This document shows, in pieces, positions 26,790 to 35,887 of a DNA stretch of 60,900 bases. Each line of letters opens with the position of its first letter. The stretch's first letter is position 1. The notes under the pieces were generated by a model. It saw nothing but the letters and a program-made list of their open reading frames with translations. It was not told where the DNA came from and ran no database searches. Origin of the DNA: an uncultured Planctomycetaceae bacterium (GTDB lineage Bacteria > Planctomycetota > Planctomycetia > Planctomycetales > Planctomycetaceae); NCBI GenBank assembly GCA_903871805.1, contig CAIQIE010000014.1, positions 1 to 60,900 on the forward strand. Direction: 5' to 3'. Both the position numbers and the translations under genes were made by a program.

Positions 26790-26930
26790 AGCGGCAGGGC
26801 GCAAGAAGTCCGGTGAGTCCGTTGTTTGCCGTTCGTTACCGGGCAACTCGCGCCGCACCGCTTCAAATCGCTACCGAATGCAGGTGGCATTGGGCTTGGG
26901 CCGTAACGCTTTTATGTTCGAGGGCACGGA
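26790..26930. repeat. Dispersed palindromic repeat, family 1 copy C
   Basis: Left arm agcggcagggcgcaag (26790-26805) continuing aagtccggtga; right arm ttaccgggcaactcgcgccg (26836-26855) continuing caccgct. The arms form an imperfect palindrome of about 26 bases separated by about 20 bases. Further sequence (26884-26917, ggtggcattgggc to cgcttttatg) echoes copies A and B. Lies between convergent genes. Confidence 0.6.
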
Positions 26931-26963
26931 AAAGCCGGCTCCGGACATATTTCTCGCGCAACA

Positions 26964-26994
26964 AAAAACCCGAAGGCATTTTATTGCCTTCGGG
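26964..26994 (-). terminator. Rho-independent terminator after amt
   Basis: Stem cccgaaggca (26969-26978) pairs perfectly with tgccttcggg (26985-26994); loop of 6. On the minus strand it is followed by ttttttgttg. It lies about 40 bases past the ammonium transporter stop. Confidence 0.9.
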
Positions 26995-27029
26995 CCAGAG
27001 CTTGTTCAACAATCAGCCAACCGCCCTGA

Positions 27030-28571
27030 TCAGGCATGGCCTGTCGTCTGCATGACGAAGCCATGGTAAGCGTCGTTGCCATGCTCGCCAAGGTCCAGAC
27101 CTTCGATCTCCTCAGCTTCAGTGACGCGGATTCCGATGGTGTATTTCAGTACCAGCCATGTGACCCCTGAGGTCAGCAGAACATAGACACCAACCATGCC
27201 AACGCCTACCAACTGAGCAACCAACTGTGTGGTCCCGCCACCAAAGAACAGTCCGGCTGAAGGGCCGCCTGTGATCGGAGTCTGGCTCAGGTCAGTGGTG
27301 GAAACGAGGCCGACGCAGATTGTGCCGAACACGCCGTGAACCAGGTGTACGGAGATCGCACCGACCGGATCATCAATTCGCAGCCTGTCAAAGAACAGTA
27401 CTGCAAGAACAACGGTCACACCGGAGATTGCACCGATGATTGCCGAGCACAGCGGGTTGGTGAAGTAGGCCGGAGCAGTGATAGCGACCAGACCAGCAAG
27501 ACATCCGTTCAGCGTCATTCCAATATCGGGTTTGCCGAGCAGAATCCAGGACGCAGCAGTCGCTGTCATCGTGGCAAACGCTGCGGCCATGTTAGTGTTT
27601 ACTGCAGAGAGAGCTGCTCCGGCTCCACCGTCAGCGGCAATCGCCATCGTGCTGCCCGGGTTAAACCCGAACCAGCCGAACCACAGCACAAGACATCCAA
27701 TGAATGCCGCCGTCATGTTGTGGCCCGGGATGCCATTGATCTTTCCATCCTTCGTAAACTTGCCAATTCTGGGGCCAAGAATAATAGCACCGGTCAGAGC
27801 AGACCAGCCACCGACCGAGTGAACCACTGTTGACCCCGCGAAGTCCCAGAAGTTCCACTTTGCGGCAAGGTAGCCGAAACCCCAGATCCAGTGTCCCGTG
27901 ACTGGATAGATAGCCACAGCCATGACAAAACAGAACAGGATGAATGAACCGTACTTAATTCTTTCAGCAACAGCACCCGAGACGATTGTTGCTGCCGTGC
28001 CTGCGAAGACGAGCTGGAAGAAAAACTTGCACCAGAGTGGCAATGTGGCCCATGCAATTGATGGGTAGGCTCCCTCGTAGCCTTTGGTCGCCTGGGCAGG
28101 ACTGTTATCAGCCCCCTGCACCATAAACGTCCCTGAGCTGCCGATGAATTCTCCGTCGCCTGCCCCAAACATCAAGTCCCAGCCAATCAGCCAGAAACCG
28201 ATTGAGCAGACTGCGAAAACGACAAAGTTCTTCGAAAGAATGTTGACGCAGTTCTTGGCCCGACAGAACCCGGATTCCACACAGCCGAAGCCAAGGTTCA
28301 TGAAGAAGACGAGCATCCCGCAAACCATAACCCATACGGTGTCAATACCGACGGACAATTTCGCCATGACTTCTTCTGCAGTGGGAGGAGCAGGAGGCGG
28401 ATCGGCGGGAGCTTCTGCGGGCGCTGCTGTCGCCTCAGCTACCGGAGTTGCTTCTGCCGCTACCGGGGCATCCTGTAGAGCCGCCACAGCCGAATGACTT
28501 AAAAGTGCACTCATCAAAAGCACAAGTGCCGCCGCAGCGGCCTTAATGCTTGCCCTGAAACCATACAACAT
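27030..28571 (-). CDS. amt: Ammonium transporter (Amt family)
   Basis: Membrane channel for ammonium/ammonia, 513 residues. An N-terminal signal-like segment (MLYGFRASIKAAAAALVLLM) is followed by an Ala/Pro-rich stretch (to about 75), then 11 membrane segments. Family motifs seen: GFGCVESGFCRAKN, DFAGSTVVHSVGGWSAL with the first pore His, FGWFGFNPGS, and HLVHGVFGTICVG with the second. The C-terminal tail is standard. The ATG at 28571 has a gaggag site; the frame opens at 28628. A terminator follows. A GlnB/GlnK regulator gene, a usual neighbour, is not adjacent. Confidence 0.97.
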   Translation of the reverse strand: MLYGFRASIKAAAAALVLLMSALLSHSAVAALQDAPVAAEATPVAEATAAPAEAPADPPPAPPTAEEVMAKLSVGIDTVWVMVCGMLVFFMNLGFGCVESGFCRAKNCVNILSKNFVVFAVCSIGFWLIGWDLMFGAGDGEFIGSSGTFMVQGADNSPAQATKGYEGAYPSIAWATLPLWCKFFFQLVFAGTAATIVSGAVAERIKYGSFILFCFVMAVAIYPVTGHWIWGFGYLAAKWNFWDFAGSTVVHSVGGWSALTGAIILGPRIGKFTKDGKINGIPGHNMTAAFIGCLVLWFGWFGFNPGSTMAIAADGGAGAALSAVNTNMAAAFATMTATAASWILLGKPDIGMTLNGCLAGLVAITAPAYFTNPLCSAIIGAISGVTVVLAVLFFDRLRIDDPVGAISVHLVHGVFGTICVGLVSTTDLSQTPITGGPSAGLFFGGGTTQLVAQLVGVGMVGVYVLLTSGVTWLVLKYTIGIRVTEAEEIEGLDLGEHGNDAYHGFVMQTTGHA

Positions 28572-29394
28572 CGCGTGAATCTCCTCGCTAGCTCTTGTTT
28601 TTGTCACCAAATTACCTGACCGCAGCATGCTGCCAGCTCTTATCAGTTGTTGAAGAATTGTGCAGGATCGAAAAGTCTGCCTGAGATTTCTGCTGCTACC
28701 TCACTAATAGCGCCACCGGAAATCTCTTCGAGTTCCAATCCGATTCCTGGCCCTTCCTGCGACCAGGTAGAAAATGCTGCGGAAAACTACTCACAATCCA
28801 GAATGCAAACAACGTGCCCGTAATGCAGGAATGTCTCGGTTGGGGGCTGTAAGGTGAATTTTTGAAACGGTTTGCGTAAAAAAAAACGGTAACTTTTTCT
28901 GTTTTCGGATGGCGAGATTCCCAAGAGTGCCTGATTAGTGGGCAATTCTGGTTGGGTTGTGCCTTTTTAGTTTGCGTGTATTTGATGGTGACTCGGCCGG
29001 CTGAATGCCGAGTGGAGCGTTACGCCGGATCCTGCTCAGGCAAATTCCGTGGTTGTACTTTCCGCTCTAACCAACATTTCCGGAGTTTTGTTCACTGGGG
29101 GTGGTACGCCACGGGATTGAGCTGCAAAAAAACAAGTCAGTTGTGGCATTTGGCCCGTCCACAGCTCAAGATAGGCTTGGCACCTCGTTAAGCGGCAGCA
29201 TTGCGGTAGTGACCGGCTTTTTGCCTTGTTGAAGGTCGCTGGACTGGCAGAGGTTGTGCCACGGGTTGGTGGGCAGAGTCGGGCAACGGAGCTTGTATCG
29301 CCGTTTGCCGGTCCAGAGGTGAATTCGCCCGGTACAGTGAGAGTGGTGCAGGTAATCCGATTGGTTCGAAGTGTTGCACGGGGGAGCGATGAGC
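28572..29394. other. Divergent intergenic region upstream of amt
   Basis: About 820 bases separating amt (minus) from a plus-strand gene. A poly-A tract (about 28878-28887) and several short frames are present; no gene or convincing sigma-54 site was found by eye. Confidence 0.4.
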
Positions 29395-31143
29395 ATGGGT
29401 AGCTTTCTGGGGCAGGCAGGATTCAGATTTGTGGGACAATGGTTTCTGAAGACCGGAGTGTCGAGCGCCCTGTTTATTTTGGCCGGGAATCCCGGCTCCG
29501 CCTTTGGCCAGGACCTGTCCGAACCCGGTGTGGGCGGAAGGTTTCAGTTGTTTCAATTTCCTCCGGAAACCCCTGCGGAGTTACTTCAGGCCGTGCAGAT
29601 TGCCCAGAAGCTCGACCGAGTGTCGGAGGCACGCGACTGGCTGAAGCAGTTGTCAGAACGTGACCCGTCGTCTCCGGAGATGCAGGCATTGCGGCGGGAG
29701 TCCGGGCTGTCGCACTTTGTTGCGTTCGCGCGGGACACTCGGCTGCAGCCTGAGGCGGCAGACCTGCTCAGAAACATGCAGCAGGCCCTGCCCCAGCTGT
29801 CAGCTGGTGAACTGGCGGATCGAGTTGGGCGCCTTGGGACACCGGGGAGGACCACGGACGATGCGATTCATGATCTGCTGATGGCGGGTGAGGCTTCGCT
29901 GCCGGTGTTGCTGGCTGTAGATCCGGCAACTCCGGCTGGGCGAGTGGCGGGCGAACTTCTCGAACAGTGGTCTGTTGATTTTCGAGGTGGTTTGCTGGAC
30001 TTGCTATCGACCGTTAATGCCGGGACGCAGGTTCGGATTCTGGATTTGCTCGGTCGCACTGCCAGACCTCAACTCGCGATTCGGCTGCTGCGCTGGCAGT
30101 TTTCGGGTGAGGATTTGAAGGTCAGGGAGGCAGCGGGTCGTGCGATTCAACGGCTTGTTGGGAATGCGATGCCTGCTTCAGCAGAGGAAGCCGCGAGTTT
30201 TCTGTTGTTCCAGGCAGAATTGTCCCTGCGAGATGCCGGTCGACGTCAGAAGCCGGTGGCGGAGTCGGCCGTCAGTGTCACGGTTGATCCTCGCCTGAAT
30301 CCCTCGTCTTTGCAGCGAGCGGAGCAGTTGATCGCTGATGCGCTGGCGATTTCGCCAGGCAACGAAGATGGTCTTTTGCTGCAGTTTGTCAGCACGGCAG
30401 CCGCAACCGTTCCATCACTGAGTGCGGCTCCAACCGTTGCGGCTGGAAAATCAGAAAAAGAGCTGTTGAACGTATTGGAAAGGTCCCTGGAACTGGAACA
30501 GGGAGCGGCAGCTGTGGAGTGTCTCAGAGGGCTGTCGAAACTGACTTTAACCCGTGCCGAGGCTCCGGATGCCGCAGTGGTTCTCGCAGAGGCCACGGAA
30601 AGCCCTGATGCCCGGGTTCGAATTTTGTCTTCGATCCTGATTAGACGCCATCGTCTGGAAGTTAGCTGGGCACGCGCAGGGGTTTTCAGATCTCTTCTTT
30701 CGGCAAAATCTGGTGGGCTGAAACCTGAGGCGGTTGTAATTGCGCCCGATGATCAGCTGGCACTGTTGATCCGACATCTGCTGGAGGACATGAATTATGA
30801 AGTCGCGGCAGCAGAAACGGGACCCACGGGATTTGAAGCCGCTGCCGCTCAGATGAACTGCGAACTCGTCTTTCTGTCGATGTATCCGTCAAGGTGGCCG
30901 GCATCTGTGACACTGGCCAATCTGAGGGCCGACATCAGAACGCGAAATACCCCAGTCGTTTTGGTGGGCCCGGAGGCAAAACGCGTCGAGGCCGAAGCCC
31001 TGGCTGCCGTTCATCCTGGCGTGGAGTTTGTCTCCGAGCCGATCGGGGCGCTGACGTTTCCATCTCAATTTCGTGCGCTGTCGGTACCGGGGCCCCTGTT
31101 GGAGGCGGCCGATCGTCAGGTGCTTCAAGCCGCCGCGAAGTAA
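29395..31143 (+). CDS. Exported protein with helical repeats and degenerate receiver-like domain
   Basis: A 582-residue protein with an N-terminal signal peptide (hydrophobic core at about 19-35, cleavage near AFG-QD). Residues about 50-445 are helical and Ala/Leu-rich, with HEAT/TPR-like segments. Residues about 445-552 look like a CheY-like receiver fold: AVVIAPDDQLALLIRHLL (acidic pair kept), LVFLSMYPSRWPA where the phospho-acceptor Asp would be is Ser, and FVSEPIG where the conserved Lys is Glu. It is therefore probably not phosphorylated. The ATG at 29395 is 8 bases from a ggggag site; the ATG at 29389 is too close to it. Function not recognised. Convergent with the RNase HII-like gene. 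Confidence 0.78.
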   Translation: MGSFLGQAGFRFVGQWFLKTGVSSALFILAGNPGSAFGQDLSEPGVGGRFQLFQFPPETPAELLQAVQIAQKLDRVSEARDWLKQLSERDPSSPEMQALRRESGLSHFVAFARDTRLQPEAADLLRNMQQALPQLSAGELADRVGRLGTPGRTTDDAIHDLLMAGEASLPVLLAVDPATPAGRVAGELLEQWSVDFRGGLLDLLSTVNAGTQVRILDLLGRTARPQLAIRLLRWQFSGEDLKVREAAGRAIQRLVGNAMPASAEEAASFLLFQAELSLRDAGRRQKPVAESAVSVTVDPRLNPSSLQRAEQLIADALAISPGNEDGLLLQFVSTAAATVPSLSAAPTVAAGKSEKELLNVLERSLELEQGAAAVECLRGLSKLTLTRAEAPDAAVVLAEATESPDARVRILSSILIRRHRLEVSWARAGVFRSLLSAKSGGLKPEAVVIAPDDQLALLIRHLLEDMNYEVAAAETGPTGFEAAAAQMNCELVFLSMYPSRWPASVTLANLRADIRTRNTPVVLVGPEAKRVEAEALAAVHPGVEFVSEPIGALTFPSQFRALSVPGPLLEAADRQVLQAAAK

Positions 31144-31183
31144 TGACAGGTCTGCCGGGTATGGAACGAAGTGACGGAACGGC

Positions 31184-32140
31184 TCAGCGAGAGCGCCACA
31201 GAACGTCATCCGGAATTCCAAGGTGGGTCAAGGCGGTTGCGATATCTTTGCGAAATCGTTTTGCATCAACGGGATATCCCTGAGTCGGCTTCAGGTTGGG
31301 CACATGCGTTTGCCACCATGTGTTGAACTGTCGCATCAGGACTTCCCGAAGATATTTGGCGATCATGGAGGCGAGGGCGACGGGCAGGAGTGCTTCGGCT
31401 TTAGTGCGAAAGCAGAATTCCATCGGGCCCATGCGATAACGCGACCGTTCGCGGGATTCTTCAAGTCGGAAGACAAATTGATCGTCGAAATGGGCGGCAA
31501 TGACTTCATCGTAGCGGTTACGGCCCCCGTGTTTGTCACAGAACACGGTGGTATGGCTGGCAGGGTATCGATCGCTGAGTTCGCGAACCAAAGTGAGTGT
31601 GGCTGACGAAAGTACGCTGCCCTTGGAGTCCGTTTTGGCCACCTGCGCGTTGAATTCCTCCGGAAACAGAATCCGCGCACGGACACCCTTCAGCCGCACT
31701 CCGGTGTCTTCCATCGCATGTTTCAGAAGGCCGGTCCACTCGGCTATATGATCGCGGCACGAATCCGTCGGCAGCGGCAGTGTCGTGTTGCAATTCCATG
31801 GTTCGCTTTGATACTGAGCCGGAAAGTCTGCTGGAGTGAGAGCGGTGGCGACCTCTTCAATGTCTGAACACTCCAGTCCCAGTGTCCTGAGAAACGCGAG
31901 GACCGGGACCTCGAGGGATTCCAGACCATCGCCGGATGAGTAGACCGATTTGGAGTCTGCCACATACAACCGCCGATCCCCGGATTTGTATGTGTCAGTC
32001 AGGACATCAGCCAGTTCCTGCCAAAGGTTCGCGGGGCTGACAGACTCCGGGAAAGTCCAGCACGTTGCGACCACGATCAGCGGCCCGAGGTTGGGTCCAT
32101 AACCGGCTTCATCGGTTCCAATCAGCAATCGATCTGTCAT
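31184..32140 (-). CDS. Ribonuclease HII-like protein
   Basis: Likely cleaves RNA in RNA-DNA hybrids. The N-terminus has GTDEAGYGPNLGPLIV, the RNase HII Asp-Glu pair, though Tyr replaces the usual Arg in DEAGRGP. VADSK, FCDKHGGR (third acidic residue) and ASMIAKYLRE follow in the family order, with GYPVDAKRF near the end. The fourth catalytic Asp of E. coli RNase HII would fall where this protein has Glu (KAEALLPVALASM). At 318 residues it is over 100 longer than typical, with an insertion around 60-150. It is the last gene of a probable four-gene minus-strand operon. Confidence 0.82.
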   Translation of the reverse strand: MTDRLLIGTDEAGYGPNLGPLIVVATCWTFPESVSPANLWQELADVLTDTYKSGDRRLYVADSKSVYSSGDGLESLEVPVLAFLRTLGLECSDIEEVATALTPADFPAQYQSEPWNCNTTLPLPTDSCRDHIAEWTGLLKHAMEDTGVRLKGVRARILFPEEFNAQVAKTDSKGSVLSSATLTLVRELSDRYPASHTTVFCDKHGGRNRYDEVIAAHFDDQFVFRLEESRERSRYRMGPMEFCFRTKAEALLPVALASMIAKYLREVLMRQFNTWWQTHVPNLKPTQGYPVDAKRFRKDIATALTHLGIPDDVLWRSR

Positions 32141-32196
32141 GACGATTTCTGCCTAACTGCAGCATTGCAATTTCTGTCGGAACGGGAACGGGACAT

Positions 32197-34698
32197 TTAC
32201 GGTTTCTCCGGAGTCTGCTGCAGTTGCAGCGACCAGCTGATGTTCTGCAGCATGGAGTACAGGACCACATTGACGGCCAGTCGCGCCGCGTCGGCCTCGA
32301 TGTACCCATCGCACGACAGCGAGGCCTGATGTTCGAGAGCACAGCTGATGTCGTAGCGGCTGTAAATGACGACGAAACGGCCATCAACTTCAATTCCTTC
32401 AAGAAGTGGCGGTCCCTTTTCTATTTTCATGCTCAGCGCGGCCGTTTTTTCGCCCGGCACCAGTCTGCGCCTGGTCACTTCACGGATTTCATGCCCGGTT
32501 GTCGCCGAGTACAGTTCATGGTCTGCGGGGATTTGTTTGAATTCCTGGTCCGGGAAAAGCTGGCGGATGAGATCTCGGAAGCTGCGGTCAAACTGCGATG
32601 ACCCGCAGCAGGCGTCGGCAAACAGGACGCCACCGCGTTTCAGATATTCTCTGACAGCTTCCTGCTGTTGTGAAGGCATCTGGAATCGATAACGACCATG
32701 CATGCAGATCAGCGGAAACCGGGTCATTTCGTCAAGTGTTGCGGGAATGGCTTCCACTTTTGTGGAGGCGGTGACACCGACAGTCTCGTTGAGGGCCAGA
32801 AGCAGGTTGCGGGCCGCTCGTGGAGCCGTGTCCCAGCCACCATTGTGACGCAGTCGGGCGATCTGCAGCAGACCACGTTCGATGCGTTCGGTATTGTCCG
32901 GACGCTGAATACTGGCTTCGCTGAGTTTTTCCGGGGGTTCTCTTCCGGTTGCGTAGGCCACAACGTTGACGCCGATTCGTGTGGCTCTGAGAATTCTCTG
33001 AGACAGATCCTGATTGCGGCCGGGAGGCTCGTGCCGCATCCACTTCTGCCACAGGCACCCAAGGTCATCTGGTGAATAGATGATGGAAGTGCGGCAGCCG
33101 AAATCGACTCCCCAGAGATCAATCCCATCTGCATTCAGCAGATACTCGCTGCGAAATACCGGATGATCTGCCTGAAGTTTCTGCAGTGAAGCGTCTCCTT
33201 CGGGAAACATGCGTTTGCAGATATCGCGGAACCCCTGATCGAATCCCTTGCCGTCGCAATTGCCGCAGGCAAAGAGAAAGCCGCCAGCATCCACATATCC
33301 GCGCAGCCAGCCGATCTGCTGTTCATTCAGCAATGGAGCTTCGCGGCCGGAAAGAAACAGAATCGGAGCCTGATTCAGTTCTTCCACCGCAGTTTCCGGC
33401 CGAAGTCGGCTGAGTGTGACGACCTGGCTGGTAAGTCTTGGCGGCCATTGAGGCAGCGTATCAAGCATTTCCACAAGGCTAACGACGTCCCATGGATGAC
33501 GATTCCATTCTCCGGAATCCATAGATTCGCCATTGGGTGATGTGAAGTCCAGCTTGTTGATCACAACCCGCGACAGCCCCTTGGACAGGAACATCAGTGC
33601 CATGGATGTGTTCAGGACCGGATCGCGGTCCGCCGCTCCGGGCGACAACCAGTTGCCTCCCGGAAGCTGCATATTCACCAGCTGGTTCGCACCGAGTCGA
33701 TACCAGTCATAACGGCCGAAAAACCGCATATTGCTGAGTCTGCCGGCGCGTTCCAGACCATAGAGATAATAGTAATACCAGTCACCATGTCCGGGATTGG
33801 TGGCGACCGAGAAGTTTTCTGCCATCCAGCGACGACCATTCTGCATGGAAGCATTAGGTACAGGAATGGCGCAGCAGTCCGGTTTCCCCTGCGCGTCCAC
33901 ATCGCGATCGTCCTGCAGCATTCGGGAAGTGATGGCAATTGTCGAAAGGCCAGCCACCGTCATGCTGCCTCTTGGTCCCCGGTCGTTCAGGTTATAGGAC
34001 CACCCTCCATTCGGCAGCTGGTCCTTCAGCCAGCGATCCTGAACTCGCTGCCACGTATCGCGGGAGATCCTGGCACCAGCAAAGGCCGCTTCCCGCAGTG
34101 CCAGGACTGCATACTGGCCGTTGCTGGCATCACCACCACCGCTGCCGCCATCGCTGTTGATGGAATACCCCCAGTACCCGACGGCGGGCCCCTGCTTTTC
34201 CTGGCTGGCTTCAATCAGACTTGCAAGCAACTGAATTCGTGGCAGATCCCGGTCGAATTGTTCTGCAGCACATAAGGCCATGACGGCCAGCGAAGTTTCA
34301 TAGATCCCCGCTGTCCCCTGAACTCCCTCGACCGTCAGACTGCGAAGGAAGTTCAGCCCCCTCTGGATTTCCGGGGACTCCACCGGAATGTCACAATTGA
34401 TCTGTGCGAGAATGGCAAGTGAAGTGACCCCCACCCGGAAATCCAGCAGCCGTCCGTTTCCCTGCCAGGAGCCATCATTGCTTTGCATTCCACGAAGATA
34501 GGCGCAGCCATTTTCCATCGCACGCCTGACGGAATCGCGTAAAGCCACGTCGTCGGGAGCTTTCTGCGGATTCTGTGCGGGCACTTTGGGGCACAGACAA
34601 CACAGTGAGACGGTGATGAACAGGATACGGATCACCCCGGCAAGTCTGTTCAGACGTTGCTCGCCCTGAGGTTGACGAAACAGTGTTGCCCGGCTCAT
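32197..34698 (-). CDS. DUF4159 domain protein with prenyltransferase-like repeats
   Basis: Large exported protein of 833 residues. A hydrophobic segment at about 20-38 ends in VPAQN and looks like a signal peptide or anchor. Residues about 45-400 contain repeats like terpene cyclase/prenyltransferase alpha-alpha toroids (GQYAVLALREAAFAG, NGGWSYN, GGNWLSPGAADRD). The C-terminal half carries two regions typical of DUF4159: YVDAGGFLFACGNCDG and REYLKRGGVLFADACC, each preceding FRDI or FRDL. The ATG at 34698 lies one base after the cysteine desulfurase stop; an ATG at 34710 overlaps it. The family is frequent in planctomycetes; function unknown. Confidence 0.85.
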   Translation of the reverse strand: MSRATLFRQPQGEQRLNRLAGVIRILFITVSLCCLCPKVPAQNPQKAPDDVALRDSVRRAMENGCAYLRGMQSNDGSWQGNGRLLDFRVGVTSLAILAQINCDIPVESPEIQRGLNFLRSLTVEGVQGTAGIYETSLAVMALCAAEQFDRDLPRIQLLASLIEASQEKQGPAVGYWGYSINSDGGSGGGDASNGQYAVLALREAAFAGARISRDTWQRVQDRWLKDQLPNGGWSYNLNDRGPRGSMTVAGLSTIAITSRMLQDDRDVDAQGKPDCCAIPVPNASMQNGRRWMAENFSVATNPGHGDWYYYYLYGLERAGRLSNMRFFGRYDWYRLGANQLVNMQLPGGNWLSPGAADRDPVLNTSMALMFLSKGLSRVVINKLDFTSPNGESMDSGEWNRHPWDVVSLVEMLDTLPQWPPRLTSQVVTLSRLRPETAVEELNQAPILFLSGREAPLLNEQQIGWLRGYVDAGGFLFACGNCDGKGFDQGFRDICKRMFPEGDASLQKLQADHPVFRSEYLLNADGIDLWGVDFGCRTSIIYSPDDLGCLWQKWMRHEPPGRNQDLSQRILRATRIGVNVVAYATGREPPEKLSEASIQRPDNTERIERGLLQIARLRHNGGWDTAPRAARNLLLALNETVGVTASTKVEAIPATLDEMTRFPLICMHGRYRFQMPSQQQEAVREYLKRGGVLFADACCGSSQFDRSFRDLIRQLFPDQEFKQIPADHELYSATTGHEIREVTRRRLVPGEKTAALSMKIEKGPPLLEGIEVDGRFVVIYSRYDISCALEHQASLSCDGYIEADAARLAVNVVLYSMLQNISWSLQLQQTPEKP

Positions 34699-34699
34699 A

Positions 34700-35848
34700 T
34701 CAGGGTGCATCCTCTTTGCGCAACTTTTTTACAATCTGACTGATCTGAACCATCGCGGTGTCCAGCTCCTGCATTGTATTCAGGTGACTGAGAGAAAATC
34801 TGACGGAGGACCGGCAAATTTCCGCGGGTACCCCCATCGCCAGCAGCGATGGGGCGGGCTCAGCGGAACCGCTGGCGCAAGTGCTTCCAAGGGAGCAGGC
34901 GATTCCGGCAAGATGCAGGCTGACCAGCAGCGCTTCTCCGGGAACCCCCGGGAAGGCGATGCTGAGTGTATTCGGGAGTCGAGGAGCCTGTGCGCCGTGA
35001 ATCATCACAGGGGCACACTGGGCTCGCAATCCCTGCTGAAGATAGTCTCGCAGGGCCTGAACACGCTGCTGACGTTCCGTCATTTCTGAGTGCCAGAGTT
35101 CAAGTGCTCGCGCCATTCCGGCAATCAGGGGAACGGCTTCCGTTCCTGCGCGCCGCCCGTGCTCCTGGTGACCGCCATGCAGCAGCGATGGCATCCGCAG
35201 GCCTCGTCGGACCAGCAAACCACCCACTCCTCTGGGACCATGAAACTTGTGGGCGGCAAAAGCCATCGCCGTTGCCTGACTGGCACGAAAACTGAAGGGG
35301 ATTTTGCCGATCGCCTGGACGGCATCCAGAACGAGAGGGATCCCCAGAGACCGGCAGTGATTGGCAAGAGACGCCGTGTCCTGGATGACTCCGGTTTCGT
35401 TATGTGCGAGAATCAGGCAGGTCAGTCGAATGTCGTGCCAGGGCAATGAGGACAGGCGATCCTGAGCAATCCGGCCGGATGAGTCCACGGGGATCGAGAC
35501 GGTACTCCAGCCATCGAGGGCCGCATGCCGGCAGGACTCTCGAACCGCGGGATGTTCACCGTCAGTGAGCGCCATGATACCGCGACGTCCACGAGTCAGC
35601 CCATAGACGGCTGTGTTGACAGATTCTGTGCCGCCGCTGGTGAAGACCAATTCGTCCGGTTCGGCATCCAGAATTGCGCAGATCGATTCGCGACTGTCTT
35701 CCAGGACCCTGCGAGACGCACGCCCGAAGGCGTGCGCACTTCCCGGGTTGGCAAACGCTGTTCTCCAGCACTCCTCCATTACCGCAAGCACACGCGGATC
35801 GATGGCGGTTGTCGCGTTATTGTCCAGATAGACAGCACCTGACGTCAT
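34700..35848 (-). CDS. Cysteine desulfurase (NifS/IscS family)
   Basis: PLP enzyme that mobilises sulfur from cysteine for Fe-S clusters or thiolation. The 382-residue product shows YLDNNATT (8-15), cofactor-stacking His100 in GEHPAVRE, the Schiff-base Lys201 in AAHKFHGPRG, and the persulfide Cys324 in GSTCASGS. The ATG at 35848 gives the usual start; a TTG lies at 35857. It is placed between a PH-like membrane protein (39 bases upstream) and the DUF4159 gene (effectively contiguous), an arrangement not expected for housekeeping IscS and lacking iscU or iscR. Could be a NifS-like paralogue with a dedicated client. Confidence 0.95.
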   Translation of the reverse strand: MTSGAVYLDNNATTAIDPRVLAVMEECWRTAFANPGSAHAFGRASRRVLEDSRESICAILDAEPDELVFTSGGTESVNTAVYGLTRGRRGIMALTDGEHPAVRESCRHAALDGWSTVSIPVDSSGRIAQDRLSSLPWHDIRLTCLILAHNETGVIQDTASLANHCRSLGIPLVLDAVQAIGKIPFSFRASQATAMAFAAHKFHGPRGVGGLLVRRGLRMPSLLHGGHQEHGRRAGTEAVPLIAGMARALELWHSEMTERQQRVQALRDYLQQGLRAQCAPVMIHGAQAPRLPNTLSIAFPGVPGEALLVSLHLAGIACSLGSTCASGSAEPAPSLLAMGVPAEICRSSVRFSLSHLNTMQELDTAMVQISQIVKKLRKEDAP

Positions 35849-35887
35849 GGTTTCCAATCAGATGGAACCGAAGGAAAATCCGGCAGG

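Noticed and set aside
28572..29394. NtrC or sigma-54 promoter upstream of amt
   Set aside because: No convincing TGGC-N8-TGC element was found by eye on the minus strand.
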